Source of the DNA: Pseudaminobacter soli (ex Li et al. 2025)
GTDB lineage: Bacteria; Pseudomonadota; Alphaproteobacteria; Rhizobiales; Rhizobiaceae
Assembly (NCBI RefSeq): GCF_029892515.1
Contig: NZ_JARXVF010000010.1
Coordinates: forward strand, 1-64,000
Reading direction: 5' to 3'
DNA length: 64,000 nt
In this document: positions 8,157 to 16,795 of the stretch, piece after piece
How the letters are laid out: the number at the start of each line of letters is the position of its first letter
How positions within the stretch are numbered: position 1 is the stretch's first letter
Translations under genes and position numbers: made by a program
The notes under the pieces: model-generated
What the model was told of the DNA's origin: nothing
Seen by the model: the letters and a program-made list of their open reading frames with translations, nothing else
Databases searched by the model: none

Positions 8157-9271
8157 AGGTCGACGTTCGGGGCGACGTACCCGCGCTACACGCGGGCCAA
8201 TACAGAGGCGAGCCAGTTCCGGCCGGTACCTGTATGGTCGGCCACGTGCAGCCAGCCGTAGTGCGGCAGCACGCCCGGCTTCTGTTCGAGGTGCGCCAGC
8301 CAGTCTAGGAACACATTCCGCTCAGCCTCGTCCGGGAATAGATAGCCAACGTGTTCGAGAAACAATCCGATGTCGGCCTTGGCCTGAGAACGGACAAGCG
8401 GCCTCCAACTGTTCACGGCGGTTTGGCCTTCCGGATCGCGGCAGAAAATTCCGGCGCCGGCATGAAAGGGGCGGGTCATCACCGTCTTGCGGTTAGCGTC
8501 TCGCTGCCAGATGACAGCATTAGGCACCGGGCGAGGGCGACTTCCTCCTTCCTCCATCGTCGTTGACGCGGAGAGGAGCGAACGCAACTCCTTCCACGTC
8601 AGGAACATGCCGTGGTCGCCAATGTGAGCCACTTGCTCGCCGGTCGCGATCCAGACGAGGTTGCTCAGCATCTCCTCGACCTCCATGATCGGGGGGAGAA
8701 CGCTCATGGCTTCCGGCTGCTGAATCCGGTCGTTTTCTTGCTTCTGATGCCGTCGGAGATCTTCATTCCGCACAGCTGTCTCCGCCTCGCCCTCCTACGG
8801 CAGCAACTCGTCGCACTTCTCCGCAGACACAGTCACCACAATGGCGCTGCCGATGGCTTCCTCCACCAGATCGAGGATCAGCTCGGCACGGTCGGCAACG
8901 CCACGGCTGCCATCCTACCGGCGGAGGTAACGGCTTTGTCCGCAGCGCGCTGGCCGGCGAGGTTCTCGTCATGGTCGGCCGCGATGATAATCAGCGCTTC
9001 AGGCTGGCGCTCGCGGATAGCAGCAGCTACCGGCGCCAGATTCTGCGCGTCGAAGCAAGCCAGCACGCAATGTCCAGTAGCCTCATGTACGCTTGCAGCG
9101 GTGCCGAACCCCTCGGTCGAACTCCCACGATAGAGACATGCAGACCTTCACCCACGTGTCGCGATCGACATCGGCCGGGATGTAGCTCAAGGAAGTGCGG
9201 ACGCGATGCACGGCTTCTTGCCCTGGATGCGCGGCATCGGTGCGTTCATCATGCGTGCGCCTCCGCAGCAA
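8157..9271 (-). pseudogene. Decayed mobile-element primase/helicase (PriCT-2, Toprim, DUF5906-like)
   Basis: Leftward fragments in several frames line up as one plasmid- or phage-type primase. They are SLSYIPADVDRDTWVKVCMS (PriCT-2 domain, ~9190), LACFDAQNLAPVAAAIRERQ with ALIIIAADHDEN (Toprim domain, ~9060-8950), and a helicase part with GYLFPDEAERNVFLDWLAHL and the P-loop-like GTGRNWLASVL (~8210). Beyond a TAG at 8184-8186 the frame still reads RGYVAPNVDLP, so homology continues to about 8157. Just upstream, VLANLVAEARLAAEAHA ends at 9249 and overlaps an ATG, a remnant of the preceding gene of the same element. Confidence 0.75.
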
Positions 9272-9489
9272 GGCGCGCCTCGGCCACTAGATTGGCCAGC
9301 ACCGCGTAGTCGGGCACTGGTGCGAAGCGAGGGGTGGTGGGGCTTCGTCGGCTCTCATGCCGTCGGCAAGACCTGGCTCAAGCCCCGGTTTCCTCTGGGG
9401 CAGGGCGAAAAGTTGGCGTCGCCCGCGGAACTGGTGACCCAACCAAGCGTTGAGCGCTGCCTGCATTGCTTAGCAAAATGGAGATCACG

Positions 9490-9957
9490 ATGCTTAGAAC
9501 AGCAATTGTAGGGGTCGCGGCCCTCCTTATCGGTTCGTCCACGTTGGCCTATGCGCAAACCGCTGCTCCCACGGATGCGCAGGGAGCTTCAAACGACTGG
9601 AAGGAATTAACCAATGTGCGGGTCGACCTGGTGAAGGCGGCGTTACAACTGACGCCGGAGCAGCAGAAGTTGTGGCCGGCAGTGGAGACGGCCATAAGGG
9701 CGCGGGCCGAAGCCCGGCGTGAACGCATCGAAAACATGCAAAAGATGCAAAGCGATCAGCCCGATTTCTTCGATATCCTGCGCAACCGCGCCACCAACAT
9801 GGCCCAGCGGGCCGCCAGTCTGAAGCAATACGCCGACGCCTGGGAGCCGCTCTATAAGACCCTCGACGACAAGCAAAAAGCGCGGCTGCGCTTCGTGACG
9901 ATGGCTACCGTGCACGAGGCCAGAGATTGGATGGCAGAGGAAGGCTACGGCGAATAA
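9490..9957 (+). CDS. Spy/CpxP-like periplasmic LTxxQ protein
   Basis: A 155-residue exported protein. Residues 1-24 form a signal peptide (MLRTAIVGVAALLIG...AYAQ). The mature part is helical and charged and contains ALQLTPEQQKLWPAVE, the LTxxQ motif of the Spy/CpxP family, whose E. coli members are periplasmic chaperones or stress sensors. ATG 9490 is preferred because GGAGAT lies a few bases before it; an in-frame TTG at 9466 is the alternative. It stands alone and is followed by a good intrinsic terminator. It is intact, unlike most of its neighbours. Confidence 0.85.
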   Translation: MLRTAIVGVAALLIGSSTLAYAQTAAPTDAQGASNDWKELTNVRVDLVKAALQLTPEQQKLWPAVETAIRARAEARRERIENMQKMQSDQPDFFDILRNRATNMAQRAASLKQYADAWEPLYKTLDDKQKARLRFVTMATVHEARDWMAEEGYGE

Positions 9958-10019
9958 CGCAACTCGGCGAATTCAACCGAGATCCTATCCGCGTGCGTCT
10001 AAGCGTACTGGCCTGGAAC

Positions 10020-10049
10020 AACCCGTCCCGGGGTCCGAGGCGGGTTTTT
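10020..10049 (+). terminator. Intrinsic terminator after the Spy-like gene
   Basis: A 12-pair stem with one mismatch (arms AACCCGTCCCGG and CCGAGGCGGGTT, three-base loop) is followed directly by a T tract. It lies about 60 bases beyond the Spy-like stop codon on the same strand. Confidence 0.75.
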
Positions 10050-11092
10050 GCACATTTCGCCAGTCGTCTGGCTGCAGCCTTGTTCCGGAACAATAGCATC
10101 GGTGCCGCATTAGCTCGGCACGCCTGCAATTTACTCTTAGCATCGTGTCTGCTCGTCGTCTCACCCGAGGAGCAGGGCTTATTCGCGGTCGCCACTTTGC
10201 GTTTCAGTGCGCCGTCTTGACCTTTGGTTTCTTACTCTTCGGAGGTGCAGTGCTCTCTGGCTCAAGGCTCTTACACACGATGCCGGCGACGTTTTCCTTT
10301 GGTTATCGCGGCCCGTGCTGGCAGAGCCTGAAAAGGGCCTCACGGATGCTGAGATCGGCGGGGCCTGTCATGATGGGCGCGTGGTTACTCGAGTTCGCAC
10401 CTCGACTAGGGAAATCGAATTGAGTTCGCACCTCGAATTCGAGCTCAGCGATAAACGCCCGACGCGCTTGTTAGTGCACACAACGCTGCACACGAAAATA
10501 AGCACTTCGATTTTCTCAGATCCTCCGCGAACCCGAACAAACCGCCCCGAGCGGCTTTGTCGTGCCCAGGGCACGGCGAAGCGTAGACCGGCAAGGACGC
10601 GCCGGCGGTCGCTCGCCGCGCATCATGCGTCCCGACTTGCCTGAAGCCCGCCAACGCGACCACCAGCAGCGATGAGGCTCGATCCCTGCGTGGGGCCCGG
10701 TACGCCCGATGGATGGGGATTCGTTCACCAGGGCAGCGGAGAGGCGCAACAGACGACCCGCGTGCCGGTTGACGAATTGACAGCCGAGATGGGCGGGAGC
10801 CCCGGCGAAATCAGCTCGCCGATTGTCTCAACATCTTGACGACGCTAGTCACCCGAGCAAAGCGCTCGCTCGTGAGACCTGCTCCGCCTCGGGGAGGACA
10901 CCGCTAACGGGGCGGGCGCCGCCTGCACTCCGCAAATTCCAACTCGTCTACACTTCTTCAATGGCGACGACGCGCAGAAATCCCACTCCAGCCAACCCAG
11001 CTTGGCACCATGACGGCTGAACCGGCCACCAGGGGGGGTAGCCCGCGATTTGTCGCTGGCTCATGTTAGCTGATGCTCTTTATCATGGCATA
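10050..11092. other. About 1 kb without a recognisable gene
   Basis: Open frames occur on both strands but none has a known domain, a consistent codon pattern, or a good ribosome site. The stretch holds a pair of 15-base direct repeats near 10,391 and some GC-rich inverted repeats. It reads as decayed mobile or accessory DNA between the Spy-like gene and the manganese operon. Confidence 0.35.
10391..10436 (+). repeat. Two exact 15-base direct repeats
   Basis: GAGTTCGCACCTCGA occurs at 10391-10405 and again at 10422-10436, a 31-base period, in otherwise featureless DNA. Repeated blocks like this occur at the ends of IS21-type and related insertion sequences, but no transposase remains are visible nearby. 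Confidence 0.5.
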
Positions 11093-11120
11093 TTGACATC
11101 AATATAGCATTGGCTATGTT
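11093..11120 (+). promoter_or_regulatory. Predicted mntH promoter
   Basis: A perfect TTGACA at 11093-11098 and TATGTT at 11115-11120 are separated by 16 bases. Transcription would begin near 11127, leaving a short leader with a GAGGA ribosome site before the GTG at 11149. The MntR-like palindrome fills the spacer and the -10 box. Confidence 0.65.
11101..11120 (+). promoter_or_regulatory. MntR-type operator overlapping the mntH promoter
   Basis: AATATAGCATTGGCTATGTT is an inverted repeat differing at three positions from the E. coli MntR operator AACATAGCAAAGGCTATGTT, as I recall that consensus. Its place over the -10 region and its closeness to mntH and mntR fit manganese-dependent repression. 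Confidence 0.75.
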
Positions 11121-11148
11121 TCGCGGAAGCAGGCTGAGGAATTCAATA

Positions 11149-12450
11149 GTGGACAATGTGTCGGTACAGACGCTGTCAGAACGTACGGATGCGCGCATAC
11201 GCGAGGTGTTGACTGGTCGGCGTCGAGGCGTGCGCTCGAAGCTGCTTTTCGCGGGGCCGGCGGTGATCGCTTCGATCGCCTATATGGACCCCGGCAATTT
11301 CGCGACGAACATCCAGGCAGGCTCGGGCTATGGCTATTCGCTCCTGTGGGTGGTGCTGATGGCGAACCTGATCGCCATGTTGTTCCAGGCGCTTTCGGCC
11401 AAGCTTGGCATTGTCACCGGGCGCAACCTTGCCGAGATGTGCCGCGACGAGTTCTCGACGCCGGTTCGCTATGCGATGTGGGCGGTCAGCGAAGTGGCGG
11501 CGATGGCCACCGACCTGGCTGAATTCCTCGGCGGCGCAATCGGCCTGGCGCTGCTCTTCCAGATGCCTCTGATTGCCGGCATGGTGGTCACAGCGATCGT
11601 GACCTACGGCGTATTGCTTTTCGAGGGGCGCGGATTCCGGCCGATAGAGCTCATCATTGGCGCGCTCGTCGCAACCATCGGCCTTTGCTATGTCGCCGAG
11701 ATGGTCATTGCACCTGTCGCCTGGGGGCAGGCAGCCGTGGGCATGGTCGTGCCGTCGATGCCGGATGCCGCAGCACTGATGATCTCGGTCGGCATCATCG
11801 GCGCGACCGTCATGCCGCACGCTCTCTACCTTCATTCCGGCCTGATGCAGAACAGAACCCGGGCGCGCGACGACGGCGAGCGGCGCACGCTGGTGCGCTT
11901 CTCGAACTGGGAATGCGTTATTGCGCTTACCGTCGCCGGTGCGGTCAACATGGCCATGGTGATCATGGCCTCGGCTGCCTTCCACGCTGGTCACCCCGAC
12001 GTTGCCGAGATCGAGACCGCCTATCATTCGCTCACGCCGCTGCTTGGCGGGGCAGCCGCCGGATTCTTCCTCATCTCGCTGATGGCCTCGGGCATTTCGT
12101 CGTCCGCGGTCGGCACCATGGCCGGACAGATGATCATGCAGGGCTTCGTCGGCTTCCACATTCCGATCTGGGTGCGCCGCCTGGTGACGATGCTGCCGGC
12201 ATTCGCCGTGGTTCTGATGGGGGTGAATACCACCGAAGCTCTGGTCTACAGCCAGGTCGTTCTGTCCTTTGCGCTGCCAATCCCGATGATCACACTCGTG
12301 ATGTTCACCCGCAACCGCGCCATCATGGGGGACTTCGCCAACGGCCGGCTGACCGACATCCTCGCGATCCTGGGAGCGATCATTATCCTGTTCCTGAACG
12401 TCGTGCTGCTGCTCGATACGTTCGGCGTTCCGATCCCGGGCCTTGGATAG
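11149..12450 (+). CDS. mntH: Mn2+ (Nramp-family) importer
   Basis: A 433-residue, roughly 11-helix inner-membrane protein of the Nramp family, which imports Mn2+ (and Fe2+) with protons. The signature DPGN of helix 1 is at residues 47-50 and MPH of helix 6 at about 222-224; both line the metal site. The frame opens upstream at TTG 11110 and ATG 11116, but those codons lie inside the predicted promoter and operator. GTG 11149 follows a GAGGA site by eight bases and is the better start. The mntR gene lies about 110 bases downstream on the same strand, and the MntR-like box sits in the promoter. Confidence 0.95.
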   Translation: MDNVSVQTLSERTDARIREVLTGRRRGVRSKLLFAGPAVIASIAYMDPGNFATNIQAGSGYGYSLLWVVLMANLIAMLFQALSAKLGIVTGRNLAEMCRDEFSTPVRYAMWAVSEVAAMATDLAEFLGGAIGLALLFQMPLIAGMVVTAIVTYGVLLFEGRGFRPIELIIGALVATIGLCYVAEMVIAPVAWGQAAVGMVVPSMPDAAALMISVGIIGATVMPHALYLHSGLMQNRTRARDDGERRTLVRFSNWECVIALTVAGAVNMAMVIMASAAFHAGHPDVAEIETAYHSLTPLLGGAAAGFFLISLMASGISSSAVGTMAGQMIMQGFVGFHIPIWVRRLVTMLPAFAVVLMGVNTTEALVYSQVVLSFALPIPMITLVMFTRNRAIMGDFANGRLTDILAILGAIIILFLNVVLLLDTFGVPIPGLG

Positions 12451-12558
12451 CGGTTGGTCCGAAATGGGCGGCGGGGTTTCATAGCTGAGCTGAATTAGTT
12501 ATGGTCGAGGTTTAGTTTTTGACTGTGACTCTCGACTGCTCGAAGGTGCCCCGCCGCA

Positions 12559-13008
12559 ATGAAATCGCGTACTTCCAAAGAAAGCCGTTCGGCCCCGACC
12601 GAAGTCGAGACGCAAGCCGAGGCCTTCCAGAAAAGTCGCGATGCCCGGCGGACCGAGCTGATGGAAGACTATGTCGAGCTGATTGCCGATCTGATCGAGC
12701 AATCGGGCGAGGCACGCCAGACGGACATCGCGCAACGTCTCGGCGTCACCCAGCCGACGGTCGCCAAGATGCTCAAGCGGCTCGCCGAGGAGAACCTGGT
12801 CACGCAGCGTCCTTATCGGGGCGTATTCCTGACCGAGGAAGGCCAGACGCTGGCGGCCGCCGCGCGCCGTCGTCACGAGATCGTCGAGGCTCTCCTTTGT
12901 CGCCTCGGCGTAGACCCCGACACCGCAAGGAACGATGCCGAGGGCATTGAGCATCACGTCAGCGAGAAGACGCTGGAGGCGTTCGAGCGCTTCCTGAAGA
13001 ATGGCTGA
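12559..13008 (+). CDS. mntR: Manganese-responsive repressor of the DtxR/MntR family
   Basis: A 149-residue DtxR-type regulator of the E. coli MntR subclass, with a charged N-terminal extension of ~35 residues. The winged helix is [20 protein letters not shown], then [17 protein letters not shown]. Metal and dimer residues lie in the C-terminal half ([10 protein letters not shown], then [11 protein letters not shown]). It lacks the SH3-like third domain of DtxR, as expected for MntR. It lies downstream of mntH and should repress it through the palindrome at 11101-11120 when Mn2+ is sufficient. ATG 12559 follows an AAGGTG site. Confidence 0.93.
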   Translation: MKSRTSKESRSAPTEVETQAEAFQKSRDARRTELMEDYVELIADLIEQSGEARQTDIAQRLGVTQPTVAKMLKRLAEENLVTQRPYRGVFLTEEGQTLAAAARRRHEIVEALLCRLGVDPDTARNDAEGIEHHVSEKTLEAFERFLKNG

Positions 13009-13057
13009 CCTGTCTCGGGGGTGCGAGCGTGTTCGCGCCCTAGACAACCTACTTTGA

Positions 13058-14101
13058 CTAGGTCGCGTAGGCTTCCACGGTCGTCGACCGATTGAGGCTC
13101 TGCAGCGAAGCCGCGGGCGCTCCAGCGATGCGGCCCATTACGGCGCGCGCAAGCTCGGCGCCTGCCAGCCGCACGTCCTCATTCACCACATAGAGCTGTG
13201 GCCGCAAAAGGTGCAGCAGCCGCGACGACTGCTTTGAGACGATGTCGAGGTCGCTGCCGATGCTGAGGCCGGCATCCTCGACGCCGGCCACCAGGGCGAA
13301 GGCCGAAGCGCTCGCGCCGGATACGATGCCGTCCGGCCTGAGCGGGCGACGCATCAGCTCAGTGGTGCGTGCGCGGATGTGCTCGATCGAGTGGTCGACG
13401 GTGGCGGTCGGGAAGGGCACCTCGCTCAGGCCGCACTCGACCAGCGCGTCGGCGAAGCCGTTGCGCATGTGGTGGTAGTAGCTGAGATTGGCCGGCGGGG
13501 CGAGGAGTGCCAGCCGGCGCCGGCCAAGGGCGGCCAGCTTCCTCACTGCCTCGACGGCGAAGGCGTAATTGTCGAAGTCGTGGTAGGGGTGCTCTATGCC
13601 CATGTCAGTGCGGCCATGGGTGGCGAAGGGAAACCCGCGCTCGGTCATGTAGCGCACGCGCTTGTCGTCCGGCTCGGTACGCGAAACGATGATGCCGTCG
13701 GCGGAGGCCGTCTCAACGATATAACGAACCGGCTCGAGCGGATCATTGTTGCGCGAGTAAGGCGTGACGATGAGGTGGTAGGGCGTGGGCGCAAGCGCCT
13801 CCGAAATCCCGTAGATCATGTCGGACACGAAGCCGCCAACCTGCTCCTCGGTGTCGAGCACCAATGAGATGACGTTGGTCTTGCCAGTGCGCAGGCGTAC
13901 GCCGGCGCGGTTGGGCCGATAGCCGATCTGCTTGGCGACAAGCTGCACGCGGCGGCGCGTTTCGGCGCCAATCTCGGGGGCATCCTTGAGTGCGCGGGAG
14001 ACGGTAGTGACGCCGAGCCCCGTCATGAATGCAAGCGTCTTCAGCGTCGGCCTGCCGGCCTCCGCTTGCTCAAATCCTTCGGATTTTTCGTCTTTGTCCA
14101 T
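13058..14101 (-). CDS. LacI-family repressor of the first sugar operon
   Basis: A 347-residue LacI/GalR regulator. The helix-turn-helix is at residues ~17-40 (TLKTLAFMTGLGVTTVSRAL), followed by the hinge NRAGVRLRTGKTNVISLV and a periplasmic-binding-protein-like sugar domain. ATG 14101 is chosen because GGGTGGA precedes it and the domain starts soon after; an open frame runs further upstream to 14296, but that would place coding over the operator. It is divergent from the ABC operon and shares two inverted operator copies with it, so it probably represses both. It is closely similar in style to the regulator at 44356. Confidence 0.92.
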   Translation of the reverse strand: MDKDEKSEGFEQAEAGRPTLKTLAFMTGLGVTTVSRALKDAPEIGAETRRRVQLVAKQIGYRPNRAGVRLRTGKTNVISLVLDTEEQVGGFVSDMIYGISEALAPTPYHLIVTPYSRNNDPLEPVRYIVETASADGIIVSRTEPDDKRVRYMTERGFPFATHGRTDMGIEHPYHDFDNYAFAVEAVRKLAALGRRRLALLAPPANLSYYHHMRNGFADALVECGLSEVPFPTATVDHSIEHIRARTTELMRRPLRPDGIVSGASASAFALVAGVEDAGLSIGSDLDIVSKQSSRLLHLLRPQLYVVNEDVRLAGAELARAVMGRIAGAPAASLQSLNRSTTVEAYAT

Positions 14102-14190
14102 TCCACCCGCCCGGCAGGCGCATAGCAGCCCCGAAACGCACCCGCAATTGCGGGAGAGGCCTGCGACGACGCATTTCGGAACGGTTTTAA

Positions 14191-14206
14191 TCTGAAACGT
14201 TACAGA
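14191..14206 (-). promoter_or_regulatory. LacI-type operator, regulator side
   Basis: TCTGAAACGTTACAGA, an imperfect palindrome centred on CG. It is the exact reverse complement of the copy at 14422-14437. It lies about 90 bases upstream of the repressor start. Confidence 0.75.
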
Positions 14207-14421
14207 ATGCGAGATGATCTGCGGTTCTGCTGTCGGTAGGTGAGGGAAGTCGCCAGCGGCAATCGATGGTCTTTCGGCCTGAATCTTGTAACGCATCAGG
14301 TTCTATTGCGCCTGCGAAGACAACGTTGCGATGCAAAATGGATTGCGAGGGGATTTTATTCGGCACGCGACAAAATGCCGCCTTCGGGCTTGCGCGGGTG
14401 AGGCAATTACCGTATCGAAAA

Positions 14422-14437
14422 TCTGTAACGTTTCAGA
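14422..14437 (+). promoter_or_regulatory. LacI-type operator, transporter side
   Basis: TCTGTAACGTTTCAGA, the reverse complement of the site at 14191-14206, ending 17 bases before the binding-protein ATG and just ahead of its GGGAGGA ribosome site. A repressor bound here would block transcription start or early elongation of the operon. Confidence 0.8.
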
Positions 14438-14454
14438 TTCTGGGAGGAACCGAA

Positions 14455-15696
14455 ATGCTATACAGAAGCGTCACCGCCGTTTTGGCGGCGGCCGCAGCAG
14501 CTTGCGCCTTCACGGGCGTGGCGGCAGCGACGGATCTGGAAGTCACGCATTGGTGGACGTCGGGCGGCGAGGCGGCAGCGGTCGGGGAATTCGCCAAGGC
14601 CTTCGACGCCACGGGCAACCACTGGATCGACGGCGCGATCGCCGGTTCGGGCGGCACGGCACGGCCGATCATGATCAGCCGCATCACCGGCGGCGACCCG
14701 ATGGGCGCCACGCAATTCAATCACGGCCGCCAGGCGGAGGAGTTGATCCAGGCCGGCCTGATGCGCGATCTCACCGATATAGCCACCAAGGAGAAGTGGA
14801 CCGAGATCGTGCGGCCCAAGAGCCTGCTCGACAGTTGCACCGTCGACGGCAAGATCTATTGCGTGCCGGTCAATATCCATTCCTGGCAGTGGCTTTGGCT
14901 TTCCAACGATGCCTTCGCCAAGGCCGGCGTGCCGGTGCCGAAGACCTGGGACGAGTATGTCGCGGCCGCCCCCGCACTGGAGAAGGCAGGCATCGTGCCG
15001 CTCGCGGTCGGCGGCCAGGCTTGGCAGGCCTCGGGCGCCTTCGACGTGCTGCTCGCGGCTGTCGGCGGAACCGACGCCTTCCTGAAAGTCTATCGCGACA
15101 AGGACAAGAATTTTGCGGCGGGGCCTGAGATCGCAAAGGTGTTCAAGGCGGCGGACGACGCCCGCAAGATGGCCAAGAACACCAATGTTCAGGACTGGAA
15201 CCAGGCCACCAACATGGTCATCACCGGCAAGGCCGGCGGCCAAATCATGGGTGACTGGGCGCAGGGCGAGTTCCAGGTGGCGGGTCAGGTTGCCGGCAAG
15301 GACTACACTTGCTTGCCTGGTCTCGGCATCAATCCGGTCATCGCAACGGGCGGCGACGCCTTCTATTTCCCGCTGCTGAAGGACGCGGAAAAGGCCAAGG
15401 CGCAGGAGGTGCTGGCGCAAACGCTACTCGACCCGAAGACGCAGGTCGCCTTCAACCTCAAGAAAGGCTCGCTGCCAGTGCGCGGCGATGTCGATCTTCA
15501 AGCAGCCAACGACTGCATGAAGAAGGGCCTCGACATCCTTGCCAAGGGCGACGTCATTCCTTGGACGGACCAACTGCTTTCACAGGATAGTCAGAAGCAG
15601 AAGGAGGATTTGTTCTCCGAGTTCTTCGCCAAGCAGGACATGAGCATCGAGGACGCGCAAAAGCGCTTCGCCGACATCATCGCTTCCGCCGACTGA
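14455..15696 (+). CDS. Sugar ABC importer, periplasmic binding protein (family 1)
   Basis: A 413-residue exported protein. Residues ~1-24 form the signal peptide and the mature part starts [17 protein letters not shown], the opening typical of glucose/mannose-type family 1 solute-binding proteins. Later landmarks are NIHSWQWLWLS and GKAGGQIMGDWAQGEF. ATG 14455 follows GGGAGGA. It is the first gene of an operon with two permeases, an ATPase, a TIM-barrel enzyme and a dehydrogenase. The sugar is not identifiable from sequence; hexose or a glycoside is likely. A hairpin element follows the stop codon, which often keeps binding-protein mRNA more abundant than the downstream message. Confidence 0.92.
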   Translation: MLYRSVTAVLAAAAAACAFTGVAAATDLEVTHWWTSGGEAAAVGEFAKAFDATGNHWIDGAIAGSGGTARPIMISRITGGDPMGATQFNHGRQAEELIQAGLMRDLTDIATKEKWTEIVRPKSLLDSCTVDGKIYCVPVNIHSWQWLWLSNDAFAKAGVPVPKTWDEYVAAAPALEKAGIVPLAVGGQAWQASGAFDVLLAAVGGTDAFLKVYRDKDKNFAAGPEIAKVFKAADDARKMAKNTNVQDWNQATNMVITGKAGGQIMGDWAQGEFQVAGQVAGKDYTCLPGLGINPVIATGGDAFYFPLLKDAEKAKAQEVLAQTLLDPKTQVAFNLKKGSLPVRGDVDLQAANDCMKKGLDILAKGDVIPWTDQLLSQDSQKQKEDLFSEFFAKQDMSIEDAQKRFADIIASAD

Positions 15697-15705
15697 GGCA
15701 ATCTT

Positions 15706-15846
15706 ACCCTCCCATTATTGGGAGGGTCGTGAACGAGGCGAGCGGGGTGGGGGTAGAGCGCTGTATCGCGCTCCCCACCTCGTCTTGAACATCTCGCTTT
15801 GCGTGAAGTTCTCACCGACCCTCCTACCCGGGGGAAGGTAAGGTCT
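15706..15846. repeat. Intergenic hairpin/repeat element between binding protein and permease
   Basis: It starts with a perfect 9-bp stem (arms ACCCTCCCA and TGGGAGGGT, loop TTAT, 15706-15727). It continues with a G-rich run, a GAGCGC-type inverted repeat near 15,756-15,775, and a closing CCTACCCGGGGGAAGG hairpin near 15,825. Elements with an ACCCTCC-type opening hairpin and a GGGGTGGGGG run are scattered between genes in Mesorhizobium-like genomes (recalled, not searched). The position suggests mRNA processing or partial termination. Confidence 0.6.
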
Positions 15847-15895
15847 TTCCGTCCGCCGCGCGAATGCGCTTCAGCGTACCGATGAGAGAAGCCCG

Positions 15896-16795
15896 ATGAG
15901 CGAAAGCCAGACACGGCCTCCCAACAGGCTCCTGCGCAATCTCAACGCCAAGATCGCCTCGATCCCGATGATCCTGACGGCCGTGGTGGTCTTTGCCGGT
16001 GGCACGGTGTGGACGGTGCTCCACTCCTTCACCAACTCGAAGCTGCTTCCTCGGCTGAACTTCGTCGGCATCGACCAGTACACCCGGCTGTGGGCGACGC
16101 CGCGGTGGTTGGTCTCGATCGAGAACCTTTTGATCTACGGTGTGCTGTCGCTGGTTTTCTCGCTGGTCATCGGCTTCGTGCTGGCGGCTCTGCTTGACCA
16201 GAAGATCCGCTTCGAGAATACCTTCCGCACCATTCTGCTTTATCCTTACGCTCTCTCCTTCATCGTCACCGGGCTGGTGTGGCAATGGCTGCTCAACCCG
16301 GAACTCGGCATTCAGGGCGTCGTGCGCAACCTCGGCTGGACGAGCTTCAGTTTCGATCCGCTCTACGATTCCAGTATCGTCATCTACGGCATCCTGATCG
16401 CCGCCCTCTGGCAGGGCACGGGGCTGGTCATGTGCCTGATGCTCGCGGGCTTGCGCGGCATCGATGAAGACATCTGGAAAGCCGCTCGGGTCGACGGCAT
16501 TCCGATGTGGAAGACCTATCTGTTCATCGTCATTCCGATGATGCGACCGGTCTTCGTCACCACGCTCGTCATCATCGCGTCAGGCATCGTCAGGGTCTAC
16601 GACCTGGTAGTCGCCCAGACCAGCGGCGGACCCGGCATCGCCTCGGAAGTGCCGGCCAAATATGTCTACGACTACATGTTCTTTGCGCAGAACCTCGGCC
16701 AGGGCTTTGCGGCGTCCACCATGATGCTGCTATCGGTCGTCATCGTGATCGTGCCGTGGGCCTATCTCGAGTTCGGGCGGAGGCGCAGGGCATGA
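15896..16795 (+). CDS. Sugar ABC importer permease (MalF/UgpA type)
   Basis: A 299-residue inner-membrane protein with six predicted helices. The cytoplasmic EAA loop that docks with the ATPase is near residues 195-215 (DIWKAARVDGIPMWKTYLFI). It is the first of the two permeases expected for this importer class. It follows the repeat element and overlaps the second permease by four bases (ATGA at 16792). The ribosome site is modest (GAGAAG). Confidence 0.92.
   Translation: MSESQTRPPNRLLRNLNAKIASIPMILTAVVVFAGGTVWTVLHSFTNSKLLPRLNFVGIDQYTRLWATPRWLVSIENLLIYGVLSLVFSLVIGFVLAALLDQKIRFENTFRTILLYPYALSFIVTGLVWQWLLNPELGIQGVVRNLGWTSFSFDPLYDSSIVIYGILIAALWQGTGLVMCLMLAGLRGIDEDIWKAARVDGIPMWKTYLFIVIPMMRPVFVTTLVIIASGIVRVYDLVVAQTSGGPGIASEVPAKYVYDYMFFAQNLGQGFAASTMMLLSVVIVIVPWAYLEFGRRRRA

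Noticed and set aside
10540-10580. Possible terminator around GCCGC/GCGG repeats near 10,550
   Set aside because: The stem is short and no gene ends nearby on either strand.
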